Assembly: GCF_000230555.1 (NCBI RefSeq)
Contig: NC_016078.1
Location: forward strand, 1,488,001-1,552,000
Direction of reading: 5' to 3'
Source: Pelagibacterium halotolerans B2
GTDB lineage: Bacteria > Pseudomonadota > Alphaproteobacteria > Rhizobiales > Devosiaceae
DNA length: 64,000 bases
In this document: positions 31,160-41,246 of the stretch, one piece after another
How positions within the stretch are numbered: position 1 is the stretch's first letter
How the letters are laid out: every line of letters starts with the position of its first letter
Notes under the pieces: generated by a model
Seen by the model: only the letters and a program-made list of their open reading frames with translations
What the model was told of the DNA's origin: nothing
The model's database searches: none
Made by a program: the position numbers and the translations under genes

Positions 31160-32302
31160 CTAAGCTGCAGCGCCGTTACGGCGATGACGGCTCAGAACGG
31201 TTTCAAACGCCGAAAAGAAGGCGTCAATATCCTCGGCGGTCGACGACCAGCCGAAACTGACCCGAAGGCCACATTCACTCAAATCGGGAGCGACACCCAT
31301 GGCGCTGAGCACGTGGGACCGCCCCACCTTGCCCGACGAGCATGCCGAGCCCGACGAAACGGCAATGCCGGCCAGGTCAAGGCTCATCATCGCCACCGTA
31401 TTCTTGACCCCCGGCACCGCAAAGTTGCTCGTGGTGCCAATCCGCTCCGCCCCGCGCGAAAAAATCACCGCATCGGGCGCGAGGGCGATAAGCCGATCTT
31501 CAAACGCAGTGACGAGCGCTTCCGCCCGATCCGCCTCGAAAACCTCGCCAAACTCTTCACAGGCCGCCCCGAACCCGGCGATCAACGCCGCCGACTCGGT
31601 GCCGCCTCGCCGGCCCTGCTCCTGCCCACCCCCGGGGATCAACCGCACCGTATCCGCATGACCCTTGACCAGCAGCGCCCCGATGCCGGCTGGCCCACCG
31701 ATCTTGTGGGCCGATATGGCCATCATATCGGTAGCGCAGGCCGCAAAGTCCAGATCGCGCTTGCCAAAAGCCTGCACCGCATCGATGACCAGAACATGAG
31801 GCGTCGGCCCGATCAGTGCTTCGAGCTTGCCGCGCGGCTGGATCACCCCGGTCTCGTTGTTGACCCAGGATACCGCCACCAGCAGTTTTTCGCCCGCCGC
31901 GCTCGCCGTTTCCACATGCCGCCCCAATGCGCCGAGATCGACGATCCCGTTGTCATCGACACCGACCACACGAACCGAAACCCCGGACGCTTCGGCAGCC
32001 TTGAGCGCCGCCGCATGGTCGGTCGCGCAAACGATAACCCGGTCGATACCAAACGCCTTGACCCCGCCAACAATCGCCTGAGTCAGCGCCTCGGTGGCCG
32101 ATCCGGTAAACACCACCTGCTTGGCCTCGGCCCCGGCCGCCTTTGCAACCTTGTCGCGCGCGTCGTCGACAAGCGCGCGCAGCGCCCGCCCAGGACCGTG
32201 AACCGATGACGGATTCCCCACCATTTCGAGCGCAGCCAGCATTGCCGCGCGTACGCGCGGCAATATGGGCGCCGAGGCGTTATGGTCGAGATATACGCTC
32301 AT
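31160..32302 (-). CDS. cysteine desulfurase, IscS/NifS-like (group I), first gene of the suf operon
   Basis: 380 residues: N-terminal [15 protein letters not shown] lysine in [12 protein letters not shown], and the long flexible group I active-site loop [17 protein letters not shown] containing the catalytic Cys. It therefore duplicates the SufS activity within one operon. In alphaproteobacteria a group I desulfurase often heads the suf operon. Start ATG 32302; the in-frame extension upstream would add 18 residues without support. Possible extra roles are tRNA thiolation or cofactor sulfur supply. Confidence 0.94.
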   Translation of the reverse strand: MSVYLDHNASAPILPRVRAAMLAALEMVGNPSSVHGPGRALRALVDDARDKVAKAAGAEAKQVVFTGSATEALTQAIVGGVKAFGIDRVIVCATDHAAALKAAEASGVSVRVVGVDDNGIVDLGALGRHVETASAAGEKLLVAVSWVNNETGVIQPRGKLEALIGPTPHVLVIDAVQAFGKRDLDFAACATDMMAISAHKIGGPAGIGALLVKGHADTVRLIPGGGQEQGRRGGTESAALIAGFGAACEEFGEVFEADRAEALVTAFEDRLIALAPDAVIFSRGAERIGTTSNFAVPGVKNTVAMMSLDLAGIAVSSGSACSSGKVGRSHVLSAMGVAPDLSECGLRVSFGWSSTAEDIDAFFSAFETVLSRHRRNGAAA

Positions 32303-32372
32303 CGATCCATCAACTCGCTGCTTCCAAACCTCACAAAAGGTCGCTGCAGCAAACAATCCTTGAAATTCGACT

Positions 32373-32394
32373 CGCTCCTTAAGTAAAAGGAGCG
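32373..32394. other. hairpin in the suf operon leader
   Basis: Arms CGCTCCTT (32373-32380) and AAGGAGCG (32387-32394), 6-nt loop, about 70 nt upstream of the first suf start codon and about 35 nt from the Irr-type box. It could be an operator or an RNA hairpin in the leader. Confidence 0.45.
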
Positions 32395-32427
32395 CTCAAA
32401 TGCGCCGGGAATTCCGGCAAAAACCCG

Positions 32428-32444
32428 TTTGGAATTATTCTAAA
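32428..32444. promoter_or_regulatory. Irr-type iron control element (ICE box) upstream of suf
   Basis: TTTGGAATTATTCTAAA matches the rhizobial ICE motif TTTAGAAnnnTTCTAAA at 13 of 14 specified bases and is an inverted repeat apart from that base. It lies 126 bp upstream of the desulfurase start and 107 bp upstream of the divergent hydrolase. Irr control of suf genes is described in Rhizobiales. Visual match. Confidence 0.65.
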
Positions 32445-32550
32445 CTGGTATTCCAAGTCAGTTTTATGGACACCTGCACCATTCGTCAAGCCGGGTCCGC
32501 GGGTGCATGGCTCCCATGCAGCGCCGAACTAAGCATAAAGGTAAGAGTCA

Positions 32551-33213
32551 ATGCCTGAAGTGATTTTCAACGGACCCGAAGGGCGTATCGAGGGCCGGTA
32601 TCAACCGGGCAAGGAGCCCAACGCACCCGTTGCGATCATCCTTCATCCCCACCCCCAGTTCGGGGGCACGATGAACAACCAGATCGTCTACAATCTCTTC
32701 TACATGTTCGTGCAGCGCGGCTTTGCGGTCCTGCGCTTCAATTCGCGCGGCGTCGGACGCTCCCAGGGGCTCTTCGACCACGGCGTGGGCGAATTGTCGG
32801 ACGCGGCGGCAGCGCTGGACTGGCTGCAGGCCCTCAACCGCGAAAGCCGCGGCTGCTGGATCGCCGGGTTCTCGTTCGGCGCCTGGATCGGCATGCAGCT
32901 TTTGATGCGCCGCCCCGAAGTCGAGGGCTTCATTTCGGTTTCCCCACCGGAAAACCTTTATGATTTCTCGTTTTTGGCCCCCTGCCCGTCTTCGGGGCTG
33001 ATCATTCACGGCGACAAGGATCGCGTGGCGCCGCCCGAGGCCGTCCAGAAGCTGGTTGACAAGCTCAAGCTCCAGAAGGGCATCACCATCGAACAGCAGA
33101 TCGTTGAAGGCGCCAACCATTTCTACGAAGACAAGATCGACGAGCTGATCGAGGCGTGTGGCGAATATCTCGACCGTCGCCGGGCCGATATCGCCGCCGG
33201 CGGCGGACGTTAA
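32551..33213 (+). CDS. alpha/beta hydrolase (COG2945-like)
   Basis: 220 residues. The nucleophile elbow is GFSFGAW (Ser in the GxSxG position), with HPHPQFGGTMNN forming the oxyanion region, GDKDRVAPPE carrying the Asp, and GANHFYEDK the catalytic His. Substrate unknown; family members hydrolyse small esters. The ATG has AAAGGTAAGAG upstream. Divergent from suf, so the Irr-type site in the shared region could affect it too. Confidence 0.9.
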   Translation: MPEVIFNGPEGRIEGRYQPGKEPNAPVAIILHPHPQFGGTMNNQIVYNLFYMFVQRGFAVLRFNSRGVGRSQGLFDHGVGELSDAAAALDWLQALNRESRGCWIAGFSFGAWIGMQLLMRRPEVEGFISVSPPENLYDFSFLAPCPSSGLIIHGDKDRVAPPEAVQKLVDKLKLQKGITIEQQIVEGANHFYEDKIDELIEACGEYLDRRRADIAAGGGR

Positions 33214-33303
33214 CCCTTGCGATTGCCTCGGGAGCATATCCCGGCGAATCTCATCCTGGGCGTAAGGGCGCCCGCTTGACCGGATGATTTCGAGCCAATC
33301 CCG

Positions 33304-33324
33304 CCCGGCTTTTTTTTGCCGGGC
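33304..33324. other. hairpin with a T7 loop just upstream of tyrS
   Basis: Arms GCCCGGC (33304-33310) and GCCGGGC (33318-33324) enclose seven T. The T run is inside the loop, not after the stem, so it is not a standard terminator. It ends 28 nt before the tyrS start codon and may affect tyrS translation or end the hydrolase message. Confidence 0.4.
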
Positions 33325-33351
33325 AGCTTCAACGCTCTGGAATCAAGACCA

Positions 33352-34605
33352 ATGACCCAGTTCAAATCCGAATTTCTCCATACGCTCTCCGAGCGCGGCT
33401 TCATTCATCAGATTTCCGATCCCGACGGGCTCGACAAGAAGTTCTCCACCGAGATCGTGACCGGCTACATCGGCTACGATCCGACGGCCGCCTCACTCCA
33501 TGTCGGCCACCTCATGCAGATCATGATGCTGCACTGGATGCAGAAAACCGGCCATCGCCCCATTGCGCTCATGGGCGGCGGCACTGGCATGATCGGCGAT
33601 CCCTCCTTCAAGGACGAAGCCCGCAAGCTTCTGACCGTCGAAGGCATCGCGGCCAACATCGACGGCATAAAGCAGAAGTTCGCCAATTTCCTCGACTTTG
33701 GCGACGGCCCCCAGGACGCCGTAATGGCCAACAACGCCGATTGGCTGCTTGAGCTTGGCTACATCGAATTCCTGCGTGGCGTCGGCCGTCATTTCTCGGT
33801 CAACAGGATGCTCAGCTTCGATTCCGTCAAGCTGCGTCTGGATCGCGAACAGTCGCTGAGCTTTCTTGAATTCAACTACATGATCCTGCAGGCCTACGAT
33901 TTCGTAGAGCTCAACAAACGCTACGGCTGCACTCTGCAGATGGGCGGCTCGGATCAATGGGGCAATATCGTCAACGGGCTCGATCTCGGGCACCGCATGC
34001 TCGATACCCAGTTCTACGCCCTCACCTCGCCCCTGCTGACCACGGCGTCGGGCCAGAAGATGGGCAAGACCGCCAATGGCGCCGTCTGGCTCAATGCCGA
34101 CGCACTCTCGGTCTATGATTTCTGGCAGTACTGGCGCAACACCGAGGACGCCGATGTCGAGCGCTTCCTAAAGCTCTTCACGACCTTGCCGCTCGATGAG
34201 ATCGCGAGGGTGATGGCCGGTGTCGCCACCGACATCAACGAGGCCAAGAAGGTGCTGGCGACCGAAGTCACCGCACTCGTTCATGGCCGTCAGGCCGCAC
34301 AGGACGCTGCCACGACCGCCGTGGCGGTCTTTGAGGCCGGTCAGCTCGATCTCTCGCTGCCGACCATCCAGATCGGCTGGTCGGCCCTGCGCGGTGGTCT
34401 GGGCATCCTTGCGGCAACTGTGACCGCCGGTCTGGCGTCATCGAATGGCGAGGCCCGCCGCCACATCCAGGGCGGGGCGCTCAAGGTCAACGACCAGACC
34501 GTGACCGACGAAAAGATGAGCCTGGGCCAGGATCAGGTCCTCAGCGAAGGCGTCATAAAGCTTTCTATCGGCAAGAAGCGCCACGTGCTTCTCAAGCCGG
34601 TCTGA
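33352..34605 (+). CDS. tyrS: tyrosyl-tRNA synthetase
   Basis: 417-residue class I synthetase. HIGH-type motif ASLHVGHLM, tyrosine-binding [17 protein letters not shown]-type motif [13 protein letters not shown], and a C-terminal S4 RNA-binding domain ([16 protein letters not shown]). ATG 33352 agrees with the family start; the upstream in-frame ATG lies in the hairpin region. Ends at a bidirectional terminator shared with the AsmA-like gene. Confidence 0.97.
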   Translation: MTQFKSEFLHTLSERGFIHQISDPDGLDKKFSTEIVTGYIGYDPTAASLHVGHLMQIMMLHWMQKTGHRPIALMGGGTGMIGDPSFKDEARKLLTVEGIAANIDGIKQKFANFLDFGDGPQDAVMANNADWLLELGYIEFLRGVGRHFSVNRMLSFDSVKLRLDREQSLSFLEFNYMILQAYDFVELNKRYGCTLQMGGSDQWGNIVNGLDLGHRMLDTQFYALTSPLLTTASGQKMGKTANGAVWLNADALSVYDFWQYWRNTEDADVERFLKLFTTLPLDEIARVMAGVATDINEAKKVLATEVTALVHGRQAAQDAATTAVAVFEAGQLDLSLPTIQIGWSALRGGLGILAATVTAGLASSNGEARRHIQGGALKVNDQTVTDEKMSLGQDQVLSEGVIKLSIGKKRHVLLKPV

Positions 34606-34610
34606 AAACA

Positions 34611-34636
34611 AAGGGCCGGGGCATCCCCGGCCTTTT
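34611..34636. terminator. bidirectional terminator between tyrS and the AsmA-like gene
   Basis: Arms GGCCGGGG (34614-34621) and CCCCGGCC (34625-34632), loop CAT, flanked by A-rich sequence on the left and TTTT on the right. It serves both convergent genes; the final T touches the stop codon of the AsmA-like gene. Confidence 0.85.
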
Positions 34637-37600
34637 CAGTTCTGCGGCTGGTTGGCCGAGCGATATTCAAAGAGCGTGCGGAACACGCCCGGCGCCAGGA
34701 TCGACACAGGATTGATGAGCAGGTCGGGCTGGTCCAGCGGCCCGCGCACGGCAAAAGTCACACCCAGCAGCCCCTCGCCCTCGCGCCCGCCGAATATCGG
34801 CCCGAGAAGCGGGATTTGCTGAAAGAAATTGTTGAGCCCGAACAGCGGAACATAGGTGCCCGCCAGGTCGTATTGCCCGGCATCGGTCATTATGTTGCCG
34901 CGGACCGTACCACCCACGCTATCGCCATAGATTGCCGCCTCGACCAGTTCGATGCGATCGTTGAACCGGACGAACTCGGCCCTGCCATAATCGAATTCCA
35001 TCGCCGATGCGCCTGCCAGCACCTCCTGCGACTCGGCATGCGCCCCAACGATGGCATCGAGATTCTCCTCATCGACGATCGCAAAATTGCGCACGACGAA
35101 TTCGCCCGTATCGGTCTCGGAATTTTCATCGTATCGCATCACCATGCTGCCCTCGCCGTTGACGAGGCGCGGATAGACACCGATGAACCGCAGCGTTTCG
35201 CCCAGATCGTTTGTCGCGTAGGAAATGACCCGCCCGTTTGGCAGGGGATTGGTCGTCGCGGAGGCCGAGCGACCACCACCAAACTGGGTGGCAAGATTGA
35301 CCTCCCGCAACTGTTCGCCCATCACGGACAGATCGAGGTCGACATTGAACGCCACGGTCCCGAAATAGCCCAGCGCCCGGTCGAGATTGACGCTTACGTC
35401 GAACACCTGGTCCTCCAGGCTCTCGCTGGCCCCCGCCGCCTGGTCGCCCTCGAGATTGAAGAACCGCTTGAGCACCGGCTTGAGGTCCAGTTGCGCGCCG
35501 CTGATCGCCAGCGCATAGCCCCCCTCGACCGGGGTCATGGACACCTGCGCATTATCGTCCGCACTGATCTGGAACGTGGAAAAATCCGCTGAAACGAGGG
35601 TCCCGTCCGCGCCGAGCCCCAATTCACCCTCGAGCCGGACAGTGCCGAAATTGAGGGCGATGTCGGAAACGGCGATGTCCGCGCCCCCCAGCGAAACAAT
35701 CGCCTCAAATCCGCCGGCCACGCCCTGCGCCTTGCTGATTCCGATATCGCTGATCGCCAACGATGCGTCCGTAAGATCGGCCTGCACCTCAATCGCGCCG
35801 TCATCGCGCGGGCGCGCCACAACGCGCACCGTCCCTCCCATATATGGGGAAAGATCGATGCCCAACTCCGCCGCATCGGCAACGCTCAATGTCGATGCAA
35901 ATGCCAGTTGCGGTGCGCCATCTCCGCTCTGTTCCGCTTCCAGATCGACCCGCGCCTCGCCCACGCTGGCGGCGCCGACAACCCGAAATCCCGCCTGCGA
36001 AGCGGTAAAAGTCAGATCGGCGTCGGAAAAGTTTACGCCCTGGATCGGCCGGGCGCTGGCCATATCGGAAATCGAACCGTTAAGCGCATAATCGGTGCCC
36101 ATCAATTGCCCGGTATCGTCGGTTTCGATCGTTGCAATGACCGTCCCCGCGACCGAGCCGGTCAAATCCTGCGCCAACGCGCCCGGATCGATCCCGAAAT
36201 CGAAATCCTCGAGAAGGTTGAGCGTATCGCTCGTCACAACGTCCAGAATGGCCGGCACCGGTCCCGACACGTCTCCGGAAATCTCGAACACCTGCTCGCT
36301 GGCGGAAACGTCCTGGTTGATATAGGCGGCATTCGAAATCGAGACCTCGTCGCCGAATTCCGTCAGATTTGCCCGCTCGAACGCCATGGTCAGTTGGTTG
36401 TCGCGCATGGTCAGGCGCGCTTCTCCATCGACCTGAAACGCTGGAACACCTTCCAGCGGACGCAGTTGCACGCCGTCGCCGACAAGATCGATCTGCATCG
36501 CCCCTTCCGGCATCGGCCTCGGCTCACCGTCCAACGCGATAGTGCCAACCGGAAACCGGAACCGCATATCGGCGCGGCTAACAGCGCCATCAGCCACATA
36601 TTCGGTAAACCACTCCCGGCCCTCGGTCGCAAAAAGATAGGGCCAGAGCCGCTTGATGTCGTCCGCCGAAGCGCCCCGCCCGCTCAGCGACACGTCGAGC
36701 CCCACGCCTTCGCGTACCATATCGAGACGGCCCTGCATGACGACGCTGACGCCCTCCTTGGCCACCACCATTCGATCGATGCCGACCGCGCCGTAAAGCG
36801 GCGCCGACCACCCCTCATAGTGAACCGTCTCGAACGGCTCGGACGGGGCACCCATATCGTCCGGATGCAGCCACAGATCCCGCCCGCGGATCGACATTCC
36901 AAGCGTCGGCCCGAATTGCTCGTCAAAGCCCATGACGATGTCGCCGCCAATTATGCCCCTGCTCTGCCCCACCCCTATTTCGACATCGGGGATGGAAAAT
37001 CGCGATTGGGCGGGAAACCAGTCCACCGCGAAAGGCTCGGCCGCCAGATCGAACAGATCGTTGTTCAGCCGCAGCCGGGTCCCGCCGATGTCGATGACGA
37101 AATTTCCCGATTTTACCCGTCCGCCCGAGCCCGCCTCCAGCGCGACCGACAAGACCAGATCTCCCGTCCCGCGCAGGGCGGCGAGGCTGTTGGCATCGTC
37201 GAGAAACGGGATGACCGTCGAAAAATCGAGGTTCCTGATGTCCGCTTCGATCGTGCTGCCTTGGGGGGCGCTCTCGCGCACGATTTCGCCTTCCAACGTC
37301 TCCCCGGCGATCCGGGCCGCAAAACCGGCGGTCACGCGCCCATCGATCCGCCCGGCCCTGACGTCGAGATCGACATTTTCGAATGACCGATAGAGGCCAT
37401 AAACGGTGTCGAGCACACCGACCGATCCGTCGCGGATTTCGAACCGCCGCACCTGTCCGGCCATAGCCTGCCCGGAAAGCTGTGCCAGCGCCTCATTGAG
37501 AGCCTCGACATTGGCCACCAGCCAGTCATTGTCGGAACGCAACCCGAGCTCGCCGGCTCCCCGGTCGCCGCTGGAAATGCCTGCGTCGCCGATCTGCACG

Positions 37601-38109
37601 TCGGGCGCACTCTGCTCGCCCTCTATGACGCGCACCACGGTTTCACCAGTTCCCTCTTCCTGGAGAAATTCGAACCGCGACAGTCGTGGTCCAAGCAGGT
37701 CCTGCACCATCTGGAATCGCGGTTCGATCAGGATGATCCGCGCATCGGGGCGCCCGATCAGAAGGCCCAATGGCGACAACCCGATTTCCAGCGCATCCGC
37801 CTCGATTACCGCATCGGAGGCGCGCTCGGTCAGGACCACGTTGGAGAGATGAAATCCCACACTGACCGGTCCGGTCAATGACAGCCCGAAATCGCGCCAG
37901 TCGACGTCGAAATTTTCATCGACAATTCCAGCGACTTCGCTCTTGGCCCGATCTGAAAGAAAGCCCAGCGATATAGGCCCGAACAGCAAACGCACATACA
38001 ACAGCGCAAAAACGACGAGCAGCCCGATACACAACAGTCCAACGACCTTGAGCGCCAAACGTCGCCTGGGGCCGAAAATCGTTCGCCTGGGACGTGTCGT
38101 CTCACTCAC
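34636..38109 (-). CDS. large AsmA/YhdP-like envelope protein (DUF3971)
   Basis: 1157 residues with one N-terminal transmembrane segment (about 19-46, LKVVGLLCIGLLVVFALLYVRLLF) and a long beta-rich periplasmic part of repeated GxLxLxxGxLxxxDFxxF-type strands. The tail (VPLFGLNNFFQQIPLLGPIFGGREGEGLLGVTFAVRGPLDQP) matches the AsmA-like C-terminus. YhdP/TamB-class proteins bridge the periplasm and move phospholipids to the outer membrane; that role is inferred by family. GTG start at 38109 without a clear Shine-Dalgarno. A dispersed hairpin element begins 19 bp upstream. Confidence 0.88.
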   Translation of the reverse strand: MSETTRPRRTIFGPRRRLALKVVGLLCIGLLVVFALLYVRLLFGPISLGFLSDRAKSEVAGIVDENFDVDWRDFGLSLTGPVSVGFHLSNVVLTERASDAVIEADALEIGLSPLGLLIGRPDARIILIEPRFQMVQDLLGPRLSRFEFLQEEGTGETVVRVIEGEQSAPDVQIGDAGISSGDRGAGELGLRSDNDWLVANVEALNEALAQLSGQAMAGQVRRFEIRDGSVGVLDTVYGLYRSFENVDLDVRAGRIDGRVTAGFAARIAGETLEGEIVRESAPQGSTIEADIRNLDFSTVIPFLDDANSLAALRGTGDLVLSVALEAGSGGRVKSGNFVIDIGGTRLRLNNDLFDLAAEPFAVDWFPAQSRFSIPDVEIGVGQSRGIIGGDIVMGFDEQFGPTLGMSIRGRDLWLHPDDMGAPSEPFETVHYEGWSAPLYGAVGIDRMVVAKEGVSVVMQGRLDMVREGVGLDVSLSGRGASADDIKRLWPYLFATEGREWFTEYVADGAVSRADMRFRFPVGTIALDGEPRPMPEGAMQIDLVGDGVQLRPLEGVPAFQVDGEARLTMRDNQLTMAFERANLTEFGDEVSISNAAYINQDVSASEQVFEISGDVSGPVPAILDVVTSDTLNLLEDFDFGIDPGALAQDLTGSVAGTVIATIETDDTGQLMGTDYALNGSISDMASARPIQGVNFSDADLTFTASQAGFRVVGAASVGEARVDLEAEQSGDGAPQLAFASTLSVADAAELGIDLSPYMGGTVRVVARPRDDGAIEVQADLTDASLAISDIGISKAQGVAGGFEAIVSLGGADIAVSDIALNFGTVRLEGELGLGADGTLVSADFSTFQISADDNAQVSMTPVEGGYALAISGAQLDLKPVLKRFFNLEGDQAAGASESLEDQVFDVSVNLDRALGYFGTVAFNVDLDLSVMGEQLREVNLATQFGGGRSASATTNPLPNGRVISYATNDLGETLRFIGVYPRLVNGEGSMVMRYDENSETDTGEFVVRNFAIVDEENLDAIVGAHAESQEVLAGASAMEFDYGRAEFVRFNDRIELVEAAIYGDSVGGTVRGNIMTDAGQYDLAGTYVPLFGLNNFFQQIPLLGPIFGGREGEGLLGVTFAVRGPLDQPDLLINPVSILAPGVFRTLFEYRSANQPQN

Positions 38110-38127
38110 TGTCGGATGCGGGTCCCA

Positions 38128-38232
38128 TTAGAGCGTTTCCAGGATAGGTGGAATCCACCTGTCCGGTTCGGAAGCGCGACAAAACAAAGCCTTAGATCGT
38201 TGCGCCGTTTCTGTGAGACGGTGAAATGATCT
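38128..38232. repeat. dispersed nested-hairpin element, copy B
   Basis: Outer arms GCGTTTCC (38133-38140) and GGAAGCGC (38170-38177); inner arms GGATAGGTGG (38142-38151) and CCACCTGTCC (38155-38164), each with one wobble. A degenerate second hairpin, AGATC (38194-38198) to GATCT (38228-38232), follows the shared ACAAAACAAAG segment. It occupies the divergent space between the AsmA-like gene and bcp, and may overlap their promoters. Confidence 0.78.
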
Positions 38233-38366
38233 GGAAATATGTGCCAAAACCAATGTGAAGAATCGGCTATCAAAGCTGTCTCTTGCCGACCATATCGGCT
38301 TGAATATGGCACAGATACCCTGCCACGCCTTGTGAACGGGGAAAATTGAACGAAAAGGCCCCTCCC

Positions 38367-38828
38367 ATGACCGCACTGGCCGTCGGCAAACCCGCGCCCG
38401 ACTTCACCCTCTCAACCGATAAAGGCGCGCCCTTTACGCTCGCGGATCAGCGCGGCAAGTCGGTCCTCATCTATTTCTATCCCCAGGCCGACACTCCCGC
38501 CTGCAACGACCAGAACCTTGCCTTTACGGCTAACGCCGACTGGTTTGCCGAACGCAACATCATTCTCGTCGGAATCTCCCCCGACAGCGTGGGAAAGCTC
38601 GCCGATTTCCGGCAGAAATTCGCGCTATCGCCCATCTTACTATCGGACCCGGACCACAAGGCCATCGGCCCATACGGCGTGTGGGGCGAAAAGAAGAATT
38701 ACGGTCGGACCTACCAGGGCCTGATCCGCTCAACCGTTCTGATCGATCCCGAAGGCAGGATCGCACAGGTCTGGCCAAATATCCGCGCCAAGGGCCATGT
38801 CGAGCGCGTGATGAAAGCCATAGGTTAG
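38367..38828 (+). CDS. bcp: peroxiredoxin of the Bcp/PrxQ family with a single cysteine
   Basis: 153 residues. Reduces hydroperoxides in the cytoplasm. The peroxidatic Cys is in YPQADTPACNDQNLAF and the catalytic Thr/Pro and Arg contexts are intact. The usual resolving Cys five residues on is absent (Asn-Leu-Ala instead), and no other Cys occurs, so it must use an external thiol: a 1-Cys Bcp. I start at ATG 38367; a TTG at 38346 with GGGGA upstream would add MNEKAPP and cannot be excluded. Confidence 0.9.
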   Translation: MTALAVGKPAPDFTLSTDKGAPFTLADQRGKSVLIYFYPQADTPACNDQNLAFTANADWFAERNIILVGISPDSVGKLADFRQKFALSPILLSDPDHKAIGPYGVWGEKKNYGRTYQGLIRSTVLIDPEGRIAQVWPNIRAKGHVERVMKAIG

Positions 38829-38899
38829 CCGCCCATTAACCATGACCCTGCATAATTGCTGATGTTTGATGTAAGAATTGCGTCATCGGGGGACCATCA

Positions 38900-40033
38900 G
38901 TGCCATCGGGGGATCAGTCGATAACGCTGGGCAGGCAGAAGGCCAGGTCCGGCAGAGGCGGTGCGGGCGCATATCTGCTCTTGACCGGCGTGGTCACACT
39001 GCTGCTGCTCACCAACGCCGTAACAGGGCTTGCCCTCTATTTCGCGCCGGAAATCAACACCTTGCTGCGCGAGGACAATTCCGCCGTTTTCACCGCCTAC
39101 GAGCAGCGCATCACCGAACTTCGGCTCGAAGTCGACCGTCTCCACTCACGCCAATACGCCCAGATGGGCGATATGAACCTGCAGATGCACGAGCTCGTCC
39201 AGCAGCAGGAAATGCTCTCCGAGCAGCATGAATATGTCCGCGCGCTGACCGAAATGGCCCGTGAAATGGGTGTGGGCAGCCAGGACGCAACGCCCGACAT
39301 CATGACCACCGGCGCGATTGCAGCCCAACCGAGTGCCTTTGCCGGCGACACCGCCCTGTTGGCCGACACCCTTCTGGCCATGCAGGAAGAAACCCGCATG
39401 GCGCTCGTTTCACTCTCGGATGCCGCAACCCTTTCCACCGATGAGATCGTGTCGGGGTTACGTGGCATTGGCATCGAGCCCGAACTGGCTACCGACGGCG
39501 TCGGCGGTCCGTTTGTTCCCGTCGATGGCGAGCCGGGCTCGATCATCGACGAGGCCAACGCCGTCGCGGATGCCCTGGCCCGCTACCAATCGGCCCGGCG
39601 TGCCCTGATGACGGCACCGATCCAGCCTCCTCTCGATGGCAACCACACCGTCACCTCGTCCTTCGGCAATCGTACCGACCCGTTTCTCAAGCGGGCCGCG
39701 TTCCACTCGGGCATCGATTTTCGCGCCGCGACCGGAACGCCTGTGCTTGCTGCTGCCGGCGGCACTGTCAGCTTTGCTGCATCCAATGGCGGATATGGCA
39801 ATATGGTCGAGATCGACCATGGCAATGGCCTTGCCACGCGCTATGCCCACATGAGCCGGATCGATGTCAGCGTCGGCCAGTCGATTACCGGCGGCCAGCA
39901 ACTCGGCCATGCTGGATCTACGGGTCGCTCCACGGGCCCGCACCTGCATTTCGAAGTCCGCAGAAATGGCAGCGCCATCGATCCCTCGCGCTTTATCGCT
40001 ACCGGACGGACTCTGGCCGCTTATCTGCAATAG
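38900..40033 (+). CDS. M23-family peptidase with N-terminal membrane anchor and coiled coil
   Basis: 377 residues. A transmembrane segment (about 24-48) is followed by a coiled coil (about 65-125) and a C-terminal LytM domain with zinc ligands His269 and Asp273 (FHSGIDF), His317 (YAHMS) and the His348/His350 motif GPHLHFE. All catalytic residues are present, so an active peptidoglycan endopeptidase is expected, unlike the degenerate EnvC/NlpD activators. GTG start with GGGGGA 7 nt upstream. Convergent with prfB across 12 bp. Confidence 0.92.
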   Translation: MPSGDQSITLGRQKARSGRGGAGAYLLLTGVVTLLLLTNAVTGLALYFAPEINTLLREDNSAVFTAYEQRITELRLEVDRLHSRQYAQMGDMNLQMHELVQQQEMLSEQHEYVRALTEMAREMGVGSQDATPDIMTTGAIAAQPSAFAGDTALLADTLLAMQEETRMALVSLSDAATLSTDEIVSGLRGIGIEPELATDGVGGPFVPVDGEPGSIIDEANAVADALARYQSARRALMTAPIQPPLDGNHTVTSSFGNRTDPFLKRAAFHSGIDFRAATGTPVLAAAGGTVSFAASNGGYGNMVEIDHGNGLATRYAHMSRIDVSVGQSITGGQQLGHAGSTGRSTGPHLHFEVRRNGSAIDPSRFIATGRTLAAYLQ

Positions 40034-40045
40034 TCTGAGCGGGGT

Positions 40046-41168
40046 CTATTCCTCGTTCTCGTCCTTGTCCGCTCCCAACCGCTGAGCCAGCGACGCTTCC
40101 ATGAACGGATCGAGAGCGCCGTCCAGCACATCTGAGGGCGAGGTGCTTTCCACCTGCGTGCGCAGGTCCTTCACCAATTGATAGGGCTGTAGCACGTAGG
40201 AGCGAATCTGATGGCCCCACCCGATCTCGGTCTTCGAGGCCGCTTCGGCGCTGGCTGCTTCCTCGCGCTTTTGCAGTTCCAGCTCATAGAGCCGCGCCCG
40301 CAGCATGTCCCAGGCCTGCGCCCGGTTCTTGTGTTGGCTGCGTTCGTTCTGGCACTGCACGACGATGCCGGTGGGAATATGGGTGATGCGCACCGCCGAA
40401 TCGGTGGTGTTGACGTGCTGCCCACCCGCGCCCGACGCGCGATAGGTATCGATCCGCACATCGGACTCGTTGACGTCGATATCGATCGAGTCATCGATCA
40501 CCGGATAGACCCAGACACTCGAAAAGCTCGTATGCCGCCGTGCCTGACTGTCATAGGGCGAAATGCGCACCAGCCGGTGCACACCGCTCTCGGTCTTGAG
40601 CCAGCCATAGGCATTGTGCCCCTTGACCAGGATCGTCGCGCCCTTGATGCCCGCTTCCTCGCCGGCGCTGTATTCGATGGTCTCGACCTTGAACCCGCGC
40701 CGCTCCGCCCAGCGCGTGTACATCCGGAACAACATCTGCGCCCAGTCCTGGCTCTCGGTGCCCCCGGCGCCCGAATGGACTTCCACGTAGCAGTCGTTGG
40801 CGTCGGCCTCACCCGAAAGCAGCGTTTCCACCCGCATCCGTGCCGCCGTGCCCTTTAACTCGACAAGGGCCTTCTCGGCTTCGGAAACGATCTCGTCGTC
40901 GCCCTCGGCCTCACCGAGTTCGATCAACTCCACATTGTCGTTGATCCCGGCTTCGAGAGTCCTGACCGTATCGATGGCGCTCTCGAGCGACTGGCGTTCG
41001 CTCATCACCTTGCGCGCTTCCTCCGGATCGTTCCAGAGATCACCCGATTCCGAGCGTGCGTTCAGCGCGTCGAGCCGTCTTTCCGCTGTATCCCAGTCAA
41101 AGATGCCTCCTCAGCAGGCTTAGGGCCTGCTTGATTTCGTCGACAGTCTTGAGAATTTCTGCGCGCAT
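40046..41168 (-). CDS. prfB: peptide chain release factor 2, made by programmed +1 frameshift
   Basis: Terminates translation at UGA and UAA. The gene is split: frame 1 runs from ATG 41168 for 23 codons ([20 protein letters not shown]...) to an in-frame TGA at 41097-41099; the rest is in the +1 frame from 41098. The recoding site is complete: AGGAGG (41106-41111), three bases, then CTT TGA C, as in the classical RF2 autoregulatory frameshift. The joined product is 373 residues. The catalytic GGQ is in [13 protein letters not shown]; the codon-recognition tripeptide reads SPY ([11 protein letters not shown]) instead of SPF. Confidence 0.95.
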
Positions 41169-41246
41169 GACCTGGTCCGGTTGGAAAAGATATGGGCTGT
41201 CCCATAGCCACATTCCGCCAGCCGATCAACCCGCCGCTCGCTGCAA

